Shown in pieces: positions 25,014 to 33,032 of a DNA stretch of 64,000 nt (position 1 is its first letter; every line of letters starts with the position of its first letter). Source of the stretch: Hamadaea tsunoensis DSM 44101 (GTDB lineage Bacteria > Actinomycetota > Actinomycetes > Mycobacteriales > Micromonosporaceae); contig NZ_AUAX01000015.1 of NCBI RefSeq assembly GCF_000428945.1, positions 224,824 through 288,823 on the forward strand, given 5' to 3'. Both the position numbers and the translations under genes were made by a program. Below the pieces are notes generated by a model. It did not search any database. It had not been told where the DNA came from and saw nothing but the letters and a program-made list of their open reading frames with translations.

Positions 25014-25901
25014 CTAGGCCGGGGCGAGCGCGTCCGTCGCGGCCTGGACGAAGAGGCGGATCAGCTGCGTCTCCCCCGCGGTACGCCAGACCGGCGCGTA
25101 CTGCAGGACCGGGCCGCCGCTGATCGGCAGGAAGGTGACGTCCGAGCGCCGGCGCGATCCGGCGACGTACCCGCCGATCGGTGAGATGGCCTGACCGGAA
25201 CTGACCGCCACCAGGGCCTCTTCCAGCGTGGCGATGGCGGGCCCGCGCCGGATGGGACGGCCTGACGGGGTGGTGAACGGGGTGTGCGCGGCCCAGACGT
25301 AGTTCGGGATGGGGCCGTCCAGGTCCACGACGAGGTGATCGCCGAGCACCTCCACGTCCACCTCGCCCTGACCGGCCAGCGGATGATCCGGGGCGACGCA
25401 GAGGACCAGCGGCTCGCTGTAGAGCGTCGGCCCGACCGTCAGATCCGGCTCCCGGATCGGCAGCCACAGCAGGCCCACGTCGACCCGCCCGGAGCGGATC
25501 GGGCCGATCGGATCGGCCGGCAGGAGCTCGCGTACGCGGATGTCGCACTGGGGATACCGCTGGCGGAACAGCTCGAGGACCTTCGCGATCTCTTGGTGGT
25601 GGGTGTCGAACGTGCCGACCGACAGGGTGCCGACCTGGCCCCGGGCGGCCGCCGTGGCCTCGTCGAGGGCGGCCATGATCTCGGTGTAGCCCACGTCGAG
25701 TCGGCGGCGCAGGCGTACGCCGAGCGGTGTCAACCGGACGCTGCGGCTCGTACGCTCGAACAGCGCGCCGCCGATCCGGCGCTCCTGCAGCTTGATGGAC
25801 TGGCTGACGCGGGCCTGGGAGACGTGCAGCCGTTCTGCCGTGCGCCCGAAATGGAGCTCCTCGGCGAGGGTCAGGAAGATCTCGATGTCGCGCAGCTCCA
25901 C
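25014..25901 (-). CDS. LysR family transcriptional regulator
   Basis: 295 residues: N-terminal winged helix-turn-helix (ELRDIEIFLTLAEELHFGRTAERLHVSQARVSQSIKLQ, read in two parts) and a periplasmic-binding-like effector domain from ~90 (LSVGTFDTHHQEIAKVL, VDVGLLWLPIREPDLTVGP, GQAISPIGGYVAG). The GTG at 25901 has AGGAGGG about 10 nt upstream. It faces the GNAT/S9-peptidase pair across ~205 bp and may regulate that pair and itself, the usual LysR arrangement. The effector is unknown. Confidence 0.93.
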   Translation of the reverse strand: MELRDIEIFLTLAEELHFGRTAERLHVSQARVSQSIKLQERRIGGALFERTSRSVRLTPLGVRLRRRLDVGYTEIMAALDEATAAARGQVGTLSVGTFDTHHQEIAKVLELFRQRYPQCDIRVRELLPADPIGPIRSGRVDVGLLWLPIREPDLTVGPTLYSEPLVLCVAPDHPLAGQGEVDVEVLGDHLVVDLDGPIPNYVWAAHTPFTTPSGRPIRRGPAIATLEEALVAVSSGQAISPIGGYVAGSRRRSDVTFLPISGGPVLQYAPVWRTAGETQLIRLFVQAATDALAPA

Positions 25902-26106
25902 CGCCTATGTCCCTCCTCGGCCGGCCTGCCTGGGCAATCCCGAAGTTTATGGCGGCATCCGGGTACCGTCGCGTCAACGTGACCTTGCCCACCGCGACAC
26001 GGAGGGAAACCGCGCCGCGGCGGGGCGGCACCGATAACAGCTGCCTTATGCGGCGATGCGAACCTGCGCGTTGTTCCGTGCCGCCGGCGCGGCGATCGTG
26101 GAACGC

Positions 26107-26991
26107 ATGAGTGAGCTGCGCATCGACATCCGGGTCACGGGCGACGAGCGGGGGGCGACCCGCTGGGCCGCCGTGGAGCCGCGGGGTTCCCCGGTCGGGA
26201 CCGCGCTCCTGCTGCCTCCGGCTCCGTCGCCGGAGGCAGGCCCGTCGCCGGCGGCGGCTTCGCCAACAGAGCCGGCGGCGGCTTCGCCAACAGAGCCGGC
26301 GGCGGAGCTCAACCTGTACGTGCGGCCGGTGGCGCGGCGGCGTGGCGTCGGGTCGCGGCTGCTGGCCGCCGTCCGTGCGCAGGCCGGCGAGCGGCGGCTG
26401 GTGGTGGACGTGATCGCCGGAACGGCCGGCGACGCGTTCTGCCGCCGGCACGGTCTACGCCTCCTGCGCTCGGGTCGGCGGGAACGGCTCCTCTACGGCG
26501 ATGTCCACCTCGCGTGGCTGGGCGAGCTGGTGGACGCCGAGCACCCCGCGTACCGGCTGGCCCGCTGGACCGGCGAGGTCTCGCCCGCCTTCCGGGTCGG
26601 CGACCTGCTGCGGACGCCGAGCGGGCCCGGCAACGCGATCCTGGTCGCCGCCACCGCGAGCGGCACGTCCCCCGACGACGGCGCCGAGGTGGCGGCGTAC
26701 GCGCTGGCGGTCGTCGGCGACCAGGCCCAGCCGGACGCCCACCAGTACGGGCCGGTGGTGTCGCGCGGACATGACGAGCAGGACCTGGGCCGGTGGACCA
26801 GCGCGGCCCTCGTGCAGTACCTGCGCGAGGTTCAGCCCGCCATCGAACGGATCGAGACCGTCACCGCCGGCCATGACCGCCGCCTGCCCGCCCTGCGCCA
26901 CCTCGGCTTCCAGCCCGTGCGGCACGTACACCGCTACGAGATCCCCTATGGACATTCGACATCGACCCCGCGAAAGGACTTTGCGGAATGA
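26107..26991 (+). CDS. GNAT family N-acetyltransferase
   Basis: 294 residues from ATG 26107 (SELRIDIRVTG); an in-frame ATG at 26056 would add 17 residues without support. The acetyl-CoA binding segment is LYVRPVARRRGVGSRLLAAV (the Q/RxxGxG/A pattern). A second GNAT-like half lies at ~150-285, with LVQYLREVQPAIERIETVTAG and LRHLGFQPVRHVHRYEI, so it is a tandem GNAT. A linker near 45-65 contains an exact 24-bp tandem duplication giving two AAASPTEP units. The stop overlaps the peptidase start (ATGA, 26988-26991), so the two are translationally coupled. The acceptor substrate is unknown; small molecule or peptide. Confidence 0.85.
   Translation: MSELRIDIRVTGDERGATRWAAVEPRGSPVGTALLLPPAPSPEAGPSPAAASPTEPAAASPTEPAAELNLYVRPVARRRGVGSRLLAAVRAQAGERRLVVDVIAGTAGDAFCRRHGLRLLRSGRRERLLYGDVHLAWLGELVDAEHPAYRLARWTGEVSPAFRVGDLLRTPSGPGNAILVAATASGTSPDDGAEVAAYALAVVGDQAQPDAHQYGPVVSRGHDEQDLGRWTSAALVQYLREVQPAIERIETVTAGHDRRLPALRHLGFQPVRHVHRYEIPYGHSTSTPRKDFAE
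26251..26298 (+). repeat. Exact 2 x 24-bp tandem repeat inside the GNAT gene
   Basis: The unit is 26251-26274, repeated exactly at 26275-26298. In frame it encodes AAASPTEP twice in the linker before the acetyl-CoA site. The copies are identical, so the duplication is recent or the tract is length-variable. Confidence 0.9.
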
Positions 26992-29261
26992 GCACCACCG
27001 AGAACTACCGAATCGCCGAGAAGTTGCTGCGCCGGCCGCTGCGGCCGGGCGAGCTCACCGTCGGCGACAAGGTCCGGCCACAGTGGATGGACGGCGGCCG
27101 CCGCTTCTGGTACGCCGTCCGGGACGGTGACGCCACCCGGTTCCTCGTCGTCGACCCCGCGGCCGGCAGCCGCGTACCGGCCTTCGACCATCGTCGGCTC
27201 GCGGCCGCGCTCGCCTCCGCGTCCGGGCAGCCCGTCGACGCCGAAGCCCTGCCGTTCCGGACCATCGTCCTCGGCGCCGGCACCGTCGAGTTCTTCGCAC
27301 TCGGCGAGTACTGGCGCTGCCGGCTCGGCGACTACGCCTGCGAGCGGGCGGAGTTCACCCCGCCGGCGAATCCGCTGGCCGTACCCTCACCCGACGGGAA
27401 ACTCGCCGTCTCCCAGCGCGGCGACGACCTGTGGGCCCACTCCCCCGGCGACGGCCGGGAATGGGCGCTGACGACCGACGGCGCGCCCGGCCACGCGTAC
27501 GGGCCGGGGCCGGAAAGCCCCGGCAACGGCACGCTGCTGCGCAAGTTCGGCCTGCCGCACCTGCCGCCCGCGGTGGCGTGGTCACCCGACTCGGCCAAGG
27601 TGCTCACCCACCGCATCGACGAACGCGATGTCCGCGTGACCCACCTGGTCGAGGCGCGCCCGGCCGACGGCGGCCCGCCGCGGACACACACCCAGCGGTA
27701 CGCGTACGCCGGCGATCCGGAGATGCCCCGGGCCGAACTGGTGGTACTGGACGTCGCCGCGGGGACGCTCGTGCGGGCGCGTACCGAGCCGCTGCTCGCC
27801 CCGATGCTGTCACCGGTCATGGGCAGATCGGCGTGGTGGGCCGCCGACGGCCGCGCGGTCTACTTCCTGCGGCAGCCGCGCGACCGGCGCACGCTCAGCC
27901 TGCACCGGCTGGACCCGGAGTCCGGCGAGGTGACCACGGTCCTCAGCGAGACCGGCCCGACCCGGGTCGAGCCGAACCAGTGGATGTACGAACCGCCGAT
28001 CGTCCGCGTACTGGCCGGCGAGGTGCTGTGGTACTCCCAGCGGGACGGCTGGGGCCACCTCTACCGGTACGACCTGGCCTCCGGCGACCTGCTCGGCCAG
28101 GTCACCGCCGGCACGTGGGCGGTACGCCAGATCCTGCACGTCGACGAGACGGCCCGCGTCGTGTACTTCATCGCGTCCGGGTTGGTCGAAGCCGACCCGT
28201 ACCGCCGCACGGTATGCCGGATCGGCCTGGACGGCAGCGGATTCGCCGTGCTCACCGACGACGACCTGGACCATGTCGTCACGCTGGCCGAAAACCTGGA
28301 GTACTTCATCGACTCCGCGTCCACAGTCGACACCCCGCCGGTCACCACCGTGCGCGACTGGAACGGCAGCGTTCTCGTGGAACTGGAGCGCAGCGACATC
28401 GACCGCCTGACCGCCACCGGCTGGACACCGCCGCAACGGTTCCAGGTCAAGGCGGCCGACGGGGTGACCGACATCTACGGTGTCCTGCACCTGCCCCGCG
28501 GATTCGACCCGGCCCGGCGCTACCCGGTGGTGGACACCATCTACCCGGGCCCGCAGGTGAACCGGGTCGACCCCGGCTTCGATCCCGGCGGCATGGGCAT
28601 CGACGCCGATCCCCTGGCCGCGCTCGGTTTCGTCGTGGTCGCCGTCGACGGGCGCGGTACGCCGGGCCGGGACAAGGCGTTCCACGACGCCTCCTACGGG
28701 CGGCTCGCCGACGCGGGCGGCCTCGACGACCACGTCGCCGCGCTGCGACAGCTGGCCGAGACCCGGCCGTGGATGGACCTCGACCGGGTAGGCGCCCTCG
28801 GCCACTCCGGCGGCGGGTACGCCACCGTACGCGCGCTGCTGGACCACCCCGGGACGTACAAGGTCGGGGTGGCGATGTCCGGGCCGCACGAGCCGCACTA
28901 TTTCAACCTCGACTTCACCGAGGCGTATGACGGTGCGGACAACCCCCAGGCCTGGACGCGATCGTCCAACGTCGCGATCGCCGACCGGCTGACCGGCAGG
29001 CTCCTGCTCATCCACGGCGAACTGGACGACCGGGTCCACCCCGACCACACGCTGCGGCTGGCCGACCGGCTCGTCGTCGCGGGGAAGGATTTCGAGCTGC
29101 TCATCGTCCCGGGCGCCGAGCACATGTTCCTCGACTGCCTCGCGTACGTCCGCAAGCGGTGCTGGGACTTCCTGGTACGCGAGCTGCTGGGCGAGCAGCC
29201 GCCGGCCTACCAGCCCGTGCCCGTCTCCTTGGAGGAGGTGGCAGGCCAGCTGTTCGTCTGA
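26988..29261 (+). CDS. S9 family (dipeptidyl peptidase IV-like) serine peptidase
   Basis: 757 residues with no signal peptide: an N-terminal DPP-IV-like beta-propeller (~60-490; SPDGKLAVSQRGDDLWAH, VAWSPDSAKVLTHRIDERDV, YSQRDGWGHLYRYD) and a C-terminal alpha/beta hydrolase (~500-745). The catalytic triad by family pattern is Ser607 in GHSGGG, Asp681 in HGELDDRVHP and His712 in GAEHMF. It cleaves short peptides, probably in the cytoplasm. It starts inside the GNAT stop codon, suggesting a shared process such as handling a modified peptide (inference). A strong hairpin terminator follows. Confidence 0.95.
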   Translation: MSTTENYRIAEKLLRRPLRPGELTVGDKVRPQWMDGGRRFWYAVRDGDATRFLVVDPAAGSRVPAFDHRRLAAALASASGQPVDAEALPFRTIVLGAGTVEFFALGEYWRCRLGDYACERAEFTPPANPLAVPSPDGKLAVSQRGDDLWAHSPGDGREWALTTDGAPGHAYGPGPESPGNGTLLRKFGLPHLPPAVAWSPDSAKVLTHRIDERDVRVTHLVEARPADGGPPRTHTQRYAYAGDPEMPRAELVVLDVAAGTLVRARTEPLLAPMLSPVMGRSAWWAADGRAVYFLRQPRDRRTLSLHRLDPESGEVTTVLSETGPTRVEPNQWMYEPPIVRVLAGEVLWYSQRDGWGHLYRYDLASGDLLGQVTAGTWAVRQILHVDETARVVYFIASGLVEADPYRRTVCRIGLDGSGFAVLTDDDLDHVVTLAENLEYFIDSASTVDTPPVTTVRDWNGSVLVELERSDIDRLTATGWTPPQRFQVKAADGVTDIYGVLHLPRGFDPARRYPVVDTIYPGPQVNRVDPGFDPGGMGIDADPLAALGFVVVAVDGRGTPGRDKAFHDASYGRLADAGGLDDHVAALRQLAETRPWMDLDRVGALGHSGGGYATVRALLDHPGTYKVGVAMSGPHEPHYFNLDFTEAYDGADNPQAWTRSSNVAIADRLTGRLLLIHGELDDRVHPDHTLRLADRLVVAGKDFELLIVPGAEHMFLDCLAYVRKRCWDFLVRELLGEQPPAYQPVPVSLEEVAGQLFV

Positions 29262-29279
29262 GGCACGGTATGCCTCGAT

Positions 29280-29313
29280 GCCGGTGTGCTCAGCTTGGGC
29301 CGAGCACACCGGC
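29280..29313. terminator. Bidirectional hairpin terminator
   Basis: An exact 12-bp stem, GCCGGTGTGCTC (29280-29291) and GAGCACACCGGC (29302-29313), with a 10-nt loop. It lies between the convergent S9 peptidase and VOC genes, 18 bp after the peptidase stop. Confidence 0.8.
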
Positions 29314-29357
29314 GAACCCGGGGGCTTCGGCTCACCGCCATGTCCACATAGGATGGA

Positions 29358-29792
29358 TCAGTCGAGGCAGAATTCGTTTCCCTCGACGTCTTCCATCACG
29401 ATGCACGACTCGTTCTCCTCATCGGCGAGCAGGACACGCTGGCACACCGCGCCCAGCGCGACCAGCCGCGCACATTCGGCCTCCAGCGTCGCCAGCCGCT
29501 CGGCCCCCACGAGCCCGGTGCCGACCCGCACGTCGACATGCACCCGGTTCTTGACGACCTTGCCCTCGGGTACGCGCTGGAAGTACAGGCGCGGTCCGAC
29601 GCCCTCCGGATCCATGCAGGCGAACGACGATCCACGCCGCTCCTCCGGCTGCGTACGGTCGTAGTCGGCCCAGGAGGCGAATCCGTCCGGCGGCGGCGGT
29701 ACGACATAGCCCAGCACCTCGCACCAGAAACGGGCGACCCGCTCCGGATCCGCGCAGTCGAACGTGACCTGAATCTTCCTTACCGACGCCAT
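29358..29792 (-). CDS. VOC (glyoxalase-like) superfamily protein
   Basis: 144 residues starting MASVRKIQVTFDCADPERVA. It has a two-repeat VOC pattern: FWCEVLGYVVPPPP and a second half starting RVHVDVRVGTGLVG and ending VMEDVEGNEFCLD, with the final Glu a possible metal ligand. The length is typical of glyoxalase-like single-domain proteins related to pterin dehydratase-type VOCs. The substrate is unknown. It is monocistronic, convergent with the S9 peptidase, with no clear link to neighbours. Confidence 0.88.
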   Translation of the reverse strand: MASVRKIQVTFDCADPERVARFWCEVLGYVVPPPPDGFASWADYDRTQPEERRGSSFACMDPEGVGPRLYFQRVPEGKVVKNRVHVDVRVGTGLVGAERLATLEAECARLVALGAVCQRVLLADEENESCIVMEDVEGNEFCLD

Positions 29793-29918
29793 GACCTCAC
29801 CCTATCGGCGCGTTCTCCGGCCGATTCCACCAGGTCAGACGGCAGAAGGCCGCTGCGGCTTCGTCGGTGGATCCCGGCAGGTCCAGCGGGAACGGCCGGC
29901 GGTCACGGGCAGCCGGGA

Positions 29919-30323
29919 TCAGGCGTACTTGGCTTTGGCCTGCTCGGTCCTCGGCGTGAACAGGTTGACGAGGGTGCCGTCCGGGTCGCGTACCAGCAGG
30001 GATCGATTGCCCCACGGCATGTCCTTGGGTTCGCTGACGAATTCCGGGCGCCCGGCTGCCGTCTGCAGGCGGTCGTACTCGGCGTCGACGTCGTCGACGA
30101 GGAACTCGATCAGGACCCTGCCGCTGTTGTGCGGGGCGATCGTCAATCCGGGTCCGAAGACGGCAACGGTTCGGATGCTGCCGATGGCGAGCGTGAGCGA
30201 CGGTGTCGCGATCTCGGCGAAGTCGGGCGACGCCCAGCGCGCCGAGGCACCGGTGAGGAACTCGTAGAAGCCGGCCAGCCGGGCGACGTCGTGGGTGATG
30301 ATGCGCAGCGATGTGAACCTCAT
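29919..30323 (-). CDS. VOC (glyoxalase/bleomycin-resistance-like) protein
   Basis: 134 residues starting MRFTSLRIITHDVARLAGFYEFLTG and ending SLLVRDPDGTLVNLFTPRTEQAK; the LVRDPDGTLVNLF block is a classical VOC C-terminus. The ATG at 30323 was chosen because reading further upstream enters the regulator on the other strand. It is divergent from the WYL regulator, whose start is 63 bp away, with a near-perfect inverted repeat between. It is therefore a probable target of that regulator. The substrate is unknown. Confidence 0.9.
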   Translation of the reverse strand: MRFTSLRIITHDVARLAGFYEFLTGASARWASPDFAEIATPSLTLAIGSIRTVAVFGPGLTIAPHNSGRVLIEFLVDDVDAEYDRLQTAAGRPEFVSEPKDMPWGNRSLLVRDPDGTLVNLFTPRTEQAKAKYA

Positions 30324-30340
30324 GCGCTCGACGCTAGAGA

Positions 30341-30369
30341 CAATACTGGTCAGATTCCGCCCGGTATTG
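30341..30369. promoter_or_regulatory. Candidate operator between WYL regulator and VOC gene
   Basis: Inverted repeat CAATACTGG (30341-30349) and CCGGTATTG (30361-30369), 8 of 9 pairs, centres 20 bp apart, in the 63-bp divergent intergenic region. It is placed as a binding site for the WYL protein. Confidence 0.5.
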
Positions 30370-30386
30370 ATGGAACAATTCTGAAG

Positions 30387-31352
30387 GTGACCCGACCGAC
30401 TGCGCGCGTCCTGGCCCTCCTGGAGATCCTTCAGGGCGGTGGCACCCGCACCGTCGCCGATCTCGCCGAGCGCCTCGGCGTCGACGAGCGAACGCTGCGG
30501 CGGTACGTCTCGCATCTGATCGACCTGGAGATCCCCGTCGAATCGGTGCGCGGCCGTTACGGCGGCTACCGCCTCGCTGCGGGCTTTCGTATGCCGCCCC
30601 TGATGCTGGCCGAGGAGGAGGCGTTGGCGTTGGTCCTCGGGTCGATGGGCGCCCCGGTTCCTCAACCGGCCGCCGAGAACGCGATCGCGAAGATCCTGCG
30701 AGTCCTACCCCAACGGCTGGCAGCCCGCCTCGACCTGCTGCTGGCGACAGCCGATTCAACCGCCACCGCCCGCCCGGCGGCGTACGCGCAGCCCGGCGTG
30801 CTGCTCGGACTGACCGACGCCGCGAGCCGGCATCGCGTCGTCGACATCGGCTATGTCGACCGCCGCGGCCACGTCAGCGTGCGTACGGTGCATCCGTACG
30901 GTGTCGTCTCCCACAATGGACGGTGGTACCTCGCCGCGGCCGACCCCGGCGCCGAAGGGGTCCGCAGCTTCCGCCTCGACCGCATCGCACAGATGACGGT
31001 GCGAGAGGCCGGATTCGACCCGCCCGAAGGCTTCGACCCGGCGGCACACGTCCTTGCGAGCATCGCCGGTACGCCCTGGCGGTACGAGGTCGTCGTCCGC
31101 ATCCGCGGCGACGTCACACGGATCGGCTCGCGGGTGCCGCGGGTGGCGGTCATCGAGCCGCTGGCCGAGGGCTGGGTCCGTATGCGCCTGCGGGCTGAAC
31201 GCCTGGACTGGGTGCCGGGACTGCTCGCCGGGATCGGCTTGCCTTTCGTCGTCGAGACGCCCGACGCGCTCCGTCACGAGGTCCGAGCGCTCGCCGGCCG
31301 GCTCCTCGATGGGGCGCGTGCGCCGGAGGCCGCCGACCCGGAGCTGCGATGA
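30387..31352 (+). CDS. WYL domain transcriptional regulator (YafY-like)
   Basis: 321 residues from GTG 30387 (VTRPTARVLALLEILQGG), with GAAG just upstream. N-terminal HTH_11 winged helix (TVADLAERLGVDERTLRRYV, GRYGGYRLAAGF) and a WYL domain at ~140-215 (VDIGYVDRRGHVSVRTVHPYGVVSHNGRWYLAAAD), followed by a WCX-type C-terminus. WYL regulators sense nucleotides or small ligands. It is divergent from a VOC gene and ends at a strong terminator. In-frame reading back to 29538 overlaps both VOC genes and was rejected. Confidence 0.92.
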   Translation: MTRPTARVLALLEILQGGGTRTVADLAERLGVDERTLRRYVSHLIDLEIPVESVRGRYGGYRLAAGFRMPPLMLAEEEALALVLGSMGAPVPQPAAENAIAKILRVLPQRLAARLDLLLATADSTATARPAAYAQPGVLLGLTDAASRHRVVDIGYVDRRGHVSVRTVHPYGVVSHNGRWYLAAADPGAEGVRSFRLDRIAQMTVREAGFDPPEGFDPAAHVLASIAGTPWRYEVVVRIRGDVTRIGSRVPRVAVIEPLAEGWVRMRLRAERLDWVPGLLAGIGLPFVVETPDALRHEVRALAGRLLDGARAPEAADPELR

Positions 31353-31399
31353 AGCACGCGAGCGGTCGAGCAGGCCGCGCCGATCTCCCGATCCGGCCT

Positions 31400-31433
31400 T
31401 CCGGGGATGCCGACCGGCGCCGGCATCCCCGGA
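31400..31433. terminator. Bidirectional hairpin terminator
   Basis: An exact 13-bp stem, TCCGGGGATGCCG (31400-31412) and CGGCATCCCCGGA (31421-31433), with an 8-nt loop, between the convergent WYL and enoyl-CoA hydratase genes. Confidence 0.8.
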
Positions 31434-31440
31434 GAATCTC

Positions 31441-32256
31441 CTAGCCGAGCATCCGATCGGCGTGGATGCCGAACATCTCGTGGGCGACGCCGAAGCCGAG
31501 ATCGTCGACCAGCCGCTGCTTCCACGGCCGTTGCACGATGGCGTGGGTGAGACGGCGGGCCGCCCGCGGGCGCTGCATGATGCTCTCGGCGATCTCCCAC
31601 GCGCGCGGCACCAGCCGCTCGGCAGTGAGCACCTCGTTGACCAGCCCGAGCGACAGCGCCTCACGGGCGCCGATCGGCTCGCCGGTGTAGAGGTGGTACG
31701 CCGCCCGCTTGGTCCCGATCAGTTCCTGCAACGTCAGCTGCTGGCCGTCGCCCGGCGCCACGCCGGTGATCAGGTGCGGGTCGATGATCGTGGCGGTCTC
31801 GGAGGCGAGGGTGATGTCGCACAGCAACGCGAACTCGGTGTGCGCGACGCTCGGGCCGTTGATCGCGGCGATCGTCGGGATGTCGATGCCGAAGACGAAG
31901 TTCTCCAGCACCTTCACCGCGTCGTAGTACGTGTGCTCGTACGCGAAGTCCTGCGGGCGCTTCTCGCGCATGAAGTCGCCGGTCGGTGCCGTCAGCCACT
32001 GGTCACCGGTGCCGGTCAGGATCAGGACTTCGTTGTCGGGATCGTTGCCGATCTCCTGCCAGGCCTGCGCCCACGCGTTGTGCATCGGGAAGCCGAACTG
32101 CGCGGGACCGCCCTGAGTGTGCATGCGCAGCTCGATGATGCCGTCGCGGCGGCGCATGGCGAAATAGTCGGCGTACTTCTCGGCGTACTCGTCGAATTGG
32201 GGCCTGGCGACGAATCCGCCGGAGCGGGCGTGCCATTGATCGAGTTCCGCGGGCAT
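31441..32256 (-). CDS. Enoyl-CoA hydratase/isomerase family protein
   Basis: 271 residues from ATG 32256, which has GGAAGG about 9 nt upstream. Crotonase fold with the oxyanion segment VLILTGTGDQWLTAPTGDF, then FGIDIPTIAAINGPSVAHTEFALLCDITLAS, and the C-terminal GLVNEVLTAERLVPRAWEIAE. The usual catalytic Glu after the IAAINGP helix appears as the TEF segment. The N-terminus is ~25 residues longer than average. It could act on a fatty or aromatic acyl-CoA or be a carotenoid/6-oxocamphor-type hydrolase; the substrate is not clear. It is divergent from TetR with a double operator between, so it is probably repressed by it. Confidence 0.9.
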   Translation of the reverse strand: MPAELDQWHARSGGFVARPQFDEYAEKYADYFAMRRRDGIIELRMHTQGGPAQFGFPMHNAWAQAWQEIGNDPDNEVLILTGTGDQWLTAPTGDFMREKRPQDFAYEHTYYDAVKVLENFVFGIDIPTIAAINGPSVAHTEFALLCDITLASETATIIDPHLITGVAPGDGQQLTLQELIGTKRAAYHLYTGEPIGAREALSLGLVNEVLTAERLVPRAWEIAESIMQRPRAARRLTHAIVQRPWKQRLVDDLGFGVAHEMFGIHADRMLG

Positions 32257-32277
32257 GGGCCGCACCTTCCTTGGATG

Positions 32278-32319
32278 AAACGGAGCAGTGCTCCGAATAT
32301 ATCGAGCAGTGCTCCGTTT
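32278..32319. promoter_or_regulatory. Double palindromic operator for the TetR protein
   Basis: Two sites, CGGAGCAGTGCTCCG (32281-32295) and GAGCAGTGCTCCG (32304-32316), each a near-palindrome, and together a larger palindrome with arms 32278-32293 and 32304-32319 (15 of 16 pairs, 10-nt AT-rich centre). It occupies the 77-bp divergent region between the hydratase and TetR starts and so probably covers both promoters. Confidence 0.8.
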
Positions 32320-32333
32320 AGCAACGGCCGGTC

Positions 32334-32918
32334 ATGGTGGACCATGGTGGGGTGACCAATCCGATGCGCAGCGACGCGCGGCGCAACTATGACCAGCTGC
32401 TCGACGCGGCCCGCGAGATCTTCGCCGCGCAGGGCACCGACGCCTCGCTGCGCGAGGTCGCGCGGCACGCCGGAGTCGGCATCGGCACGCTCTACCGGCA
32501 CTTCCCCACCCGCGAGGCCTTGCTGGAGGCCCTGCTCGGCGAGAACTTCGAGGCCCTGCGCGCCGACGCGGTGCAGCGGCTCGCCGCGCCCGACCCGGGT
32601 GCCGAGCTGACCGCGTGGCTGCGCGCCTTCGGGACGGCTTCGGCACAGTACGCGGGGCTGCCCGCCTCGGTGATGGAGGCGTTGCACGATCCGCAGTCGC
32701 CGCTGCACGCGTCGTGCAAGGGCCTGCGCGTGGCGGCCGACGATCTGCTCCAGCGCGCGCAGGAGGCCGGCCGCGTACGCGCCGATCTCACCGCGGGCGA
32801 GCTGATGGCCGCGGCGAACGCGATGGCGTGGGTGGCGCGCCAGACGCCCGGAACGACCGACCGCTACCTGACGCTGCTGCTGGAAGGGGTACTGACCGGC
32901 GCCACAGCCCGGCGATGA
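32334..32918 (+). CDS. TetR family transcriptional regulator
   Basis: 194 residues. TetR helix-turn-helix at ~14-60: LLDAAREIFAAQGTDASL, REVARHAGVGIGTLYRHFPT and REALLEALL. The C-terminal ligand domain is mainly helical (~90-190). The ATG at 32334 is given; a GTG at 32352 or ATG at 32364 would shorten it without touching the domain. Divergent transcription and the double palindrome directly upstream indicate autoregulation and control of the hydratase gene. Confidence 0.93.
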   Translation: MVDHGGVTNPMRSDARRNYDQLLDAAREIFAAQGTDASLREVARHAGVGIGTLYRHFPTREALLEALLGENFEALRADAVQRLAAPDPGAELTAWLRAFGTASAQYAGLPASVMEALHDPQSPLHASCKGLRVAADDLLQRAQEAGRVRADLTAGELMAAANAMAWVARQTPGTTDRYLTLLLEGVLTGATARR

Positions 32919-33032
32919 GCCCAGCCGGGCATCGTCGGACCGGCCTCGACCGGCCGTGCGCGCTCAGCCGGCAAGCGGATCACCGCACGCTAGAAGTCGC
33001 GCGCATGTACGACCTGACGGACTCGGTGCCCC

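Noticed and set aside
29538..30386. N-terminal extension of the WYL regulator back to 29538
   Set aside because: It would overlap two VOC genes on the other strand. The helix-turn-helix begins at the GTG at 30387.
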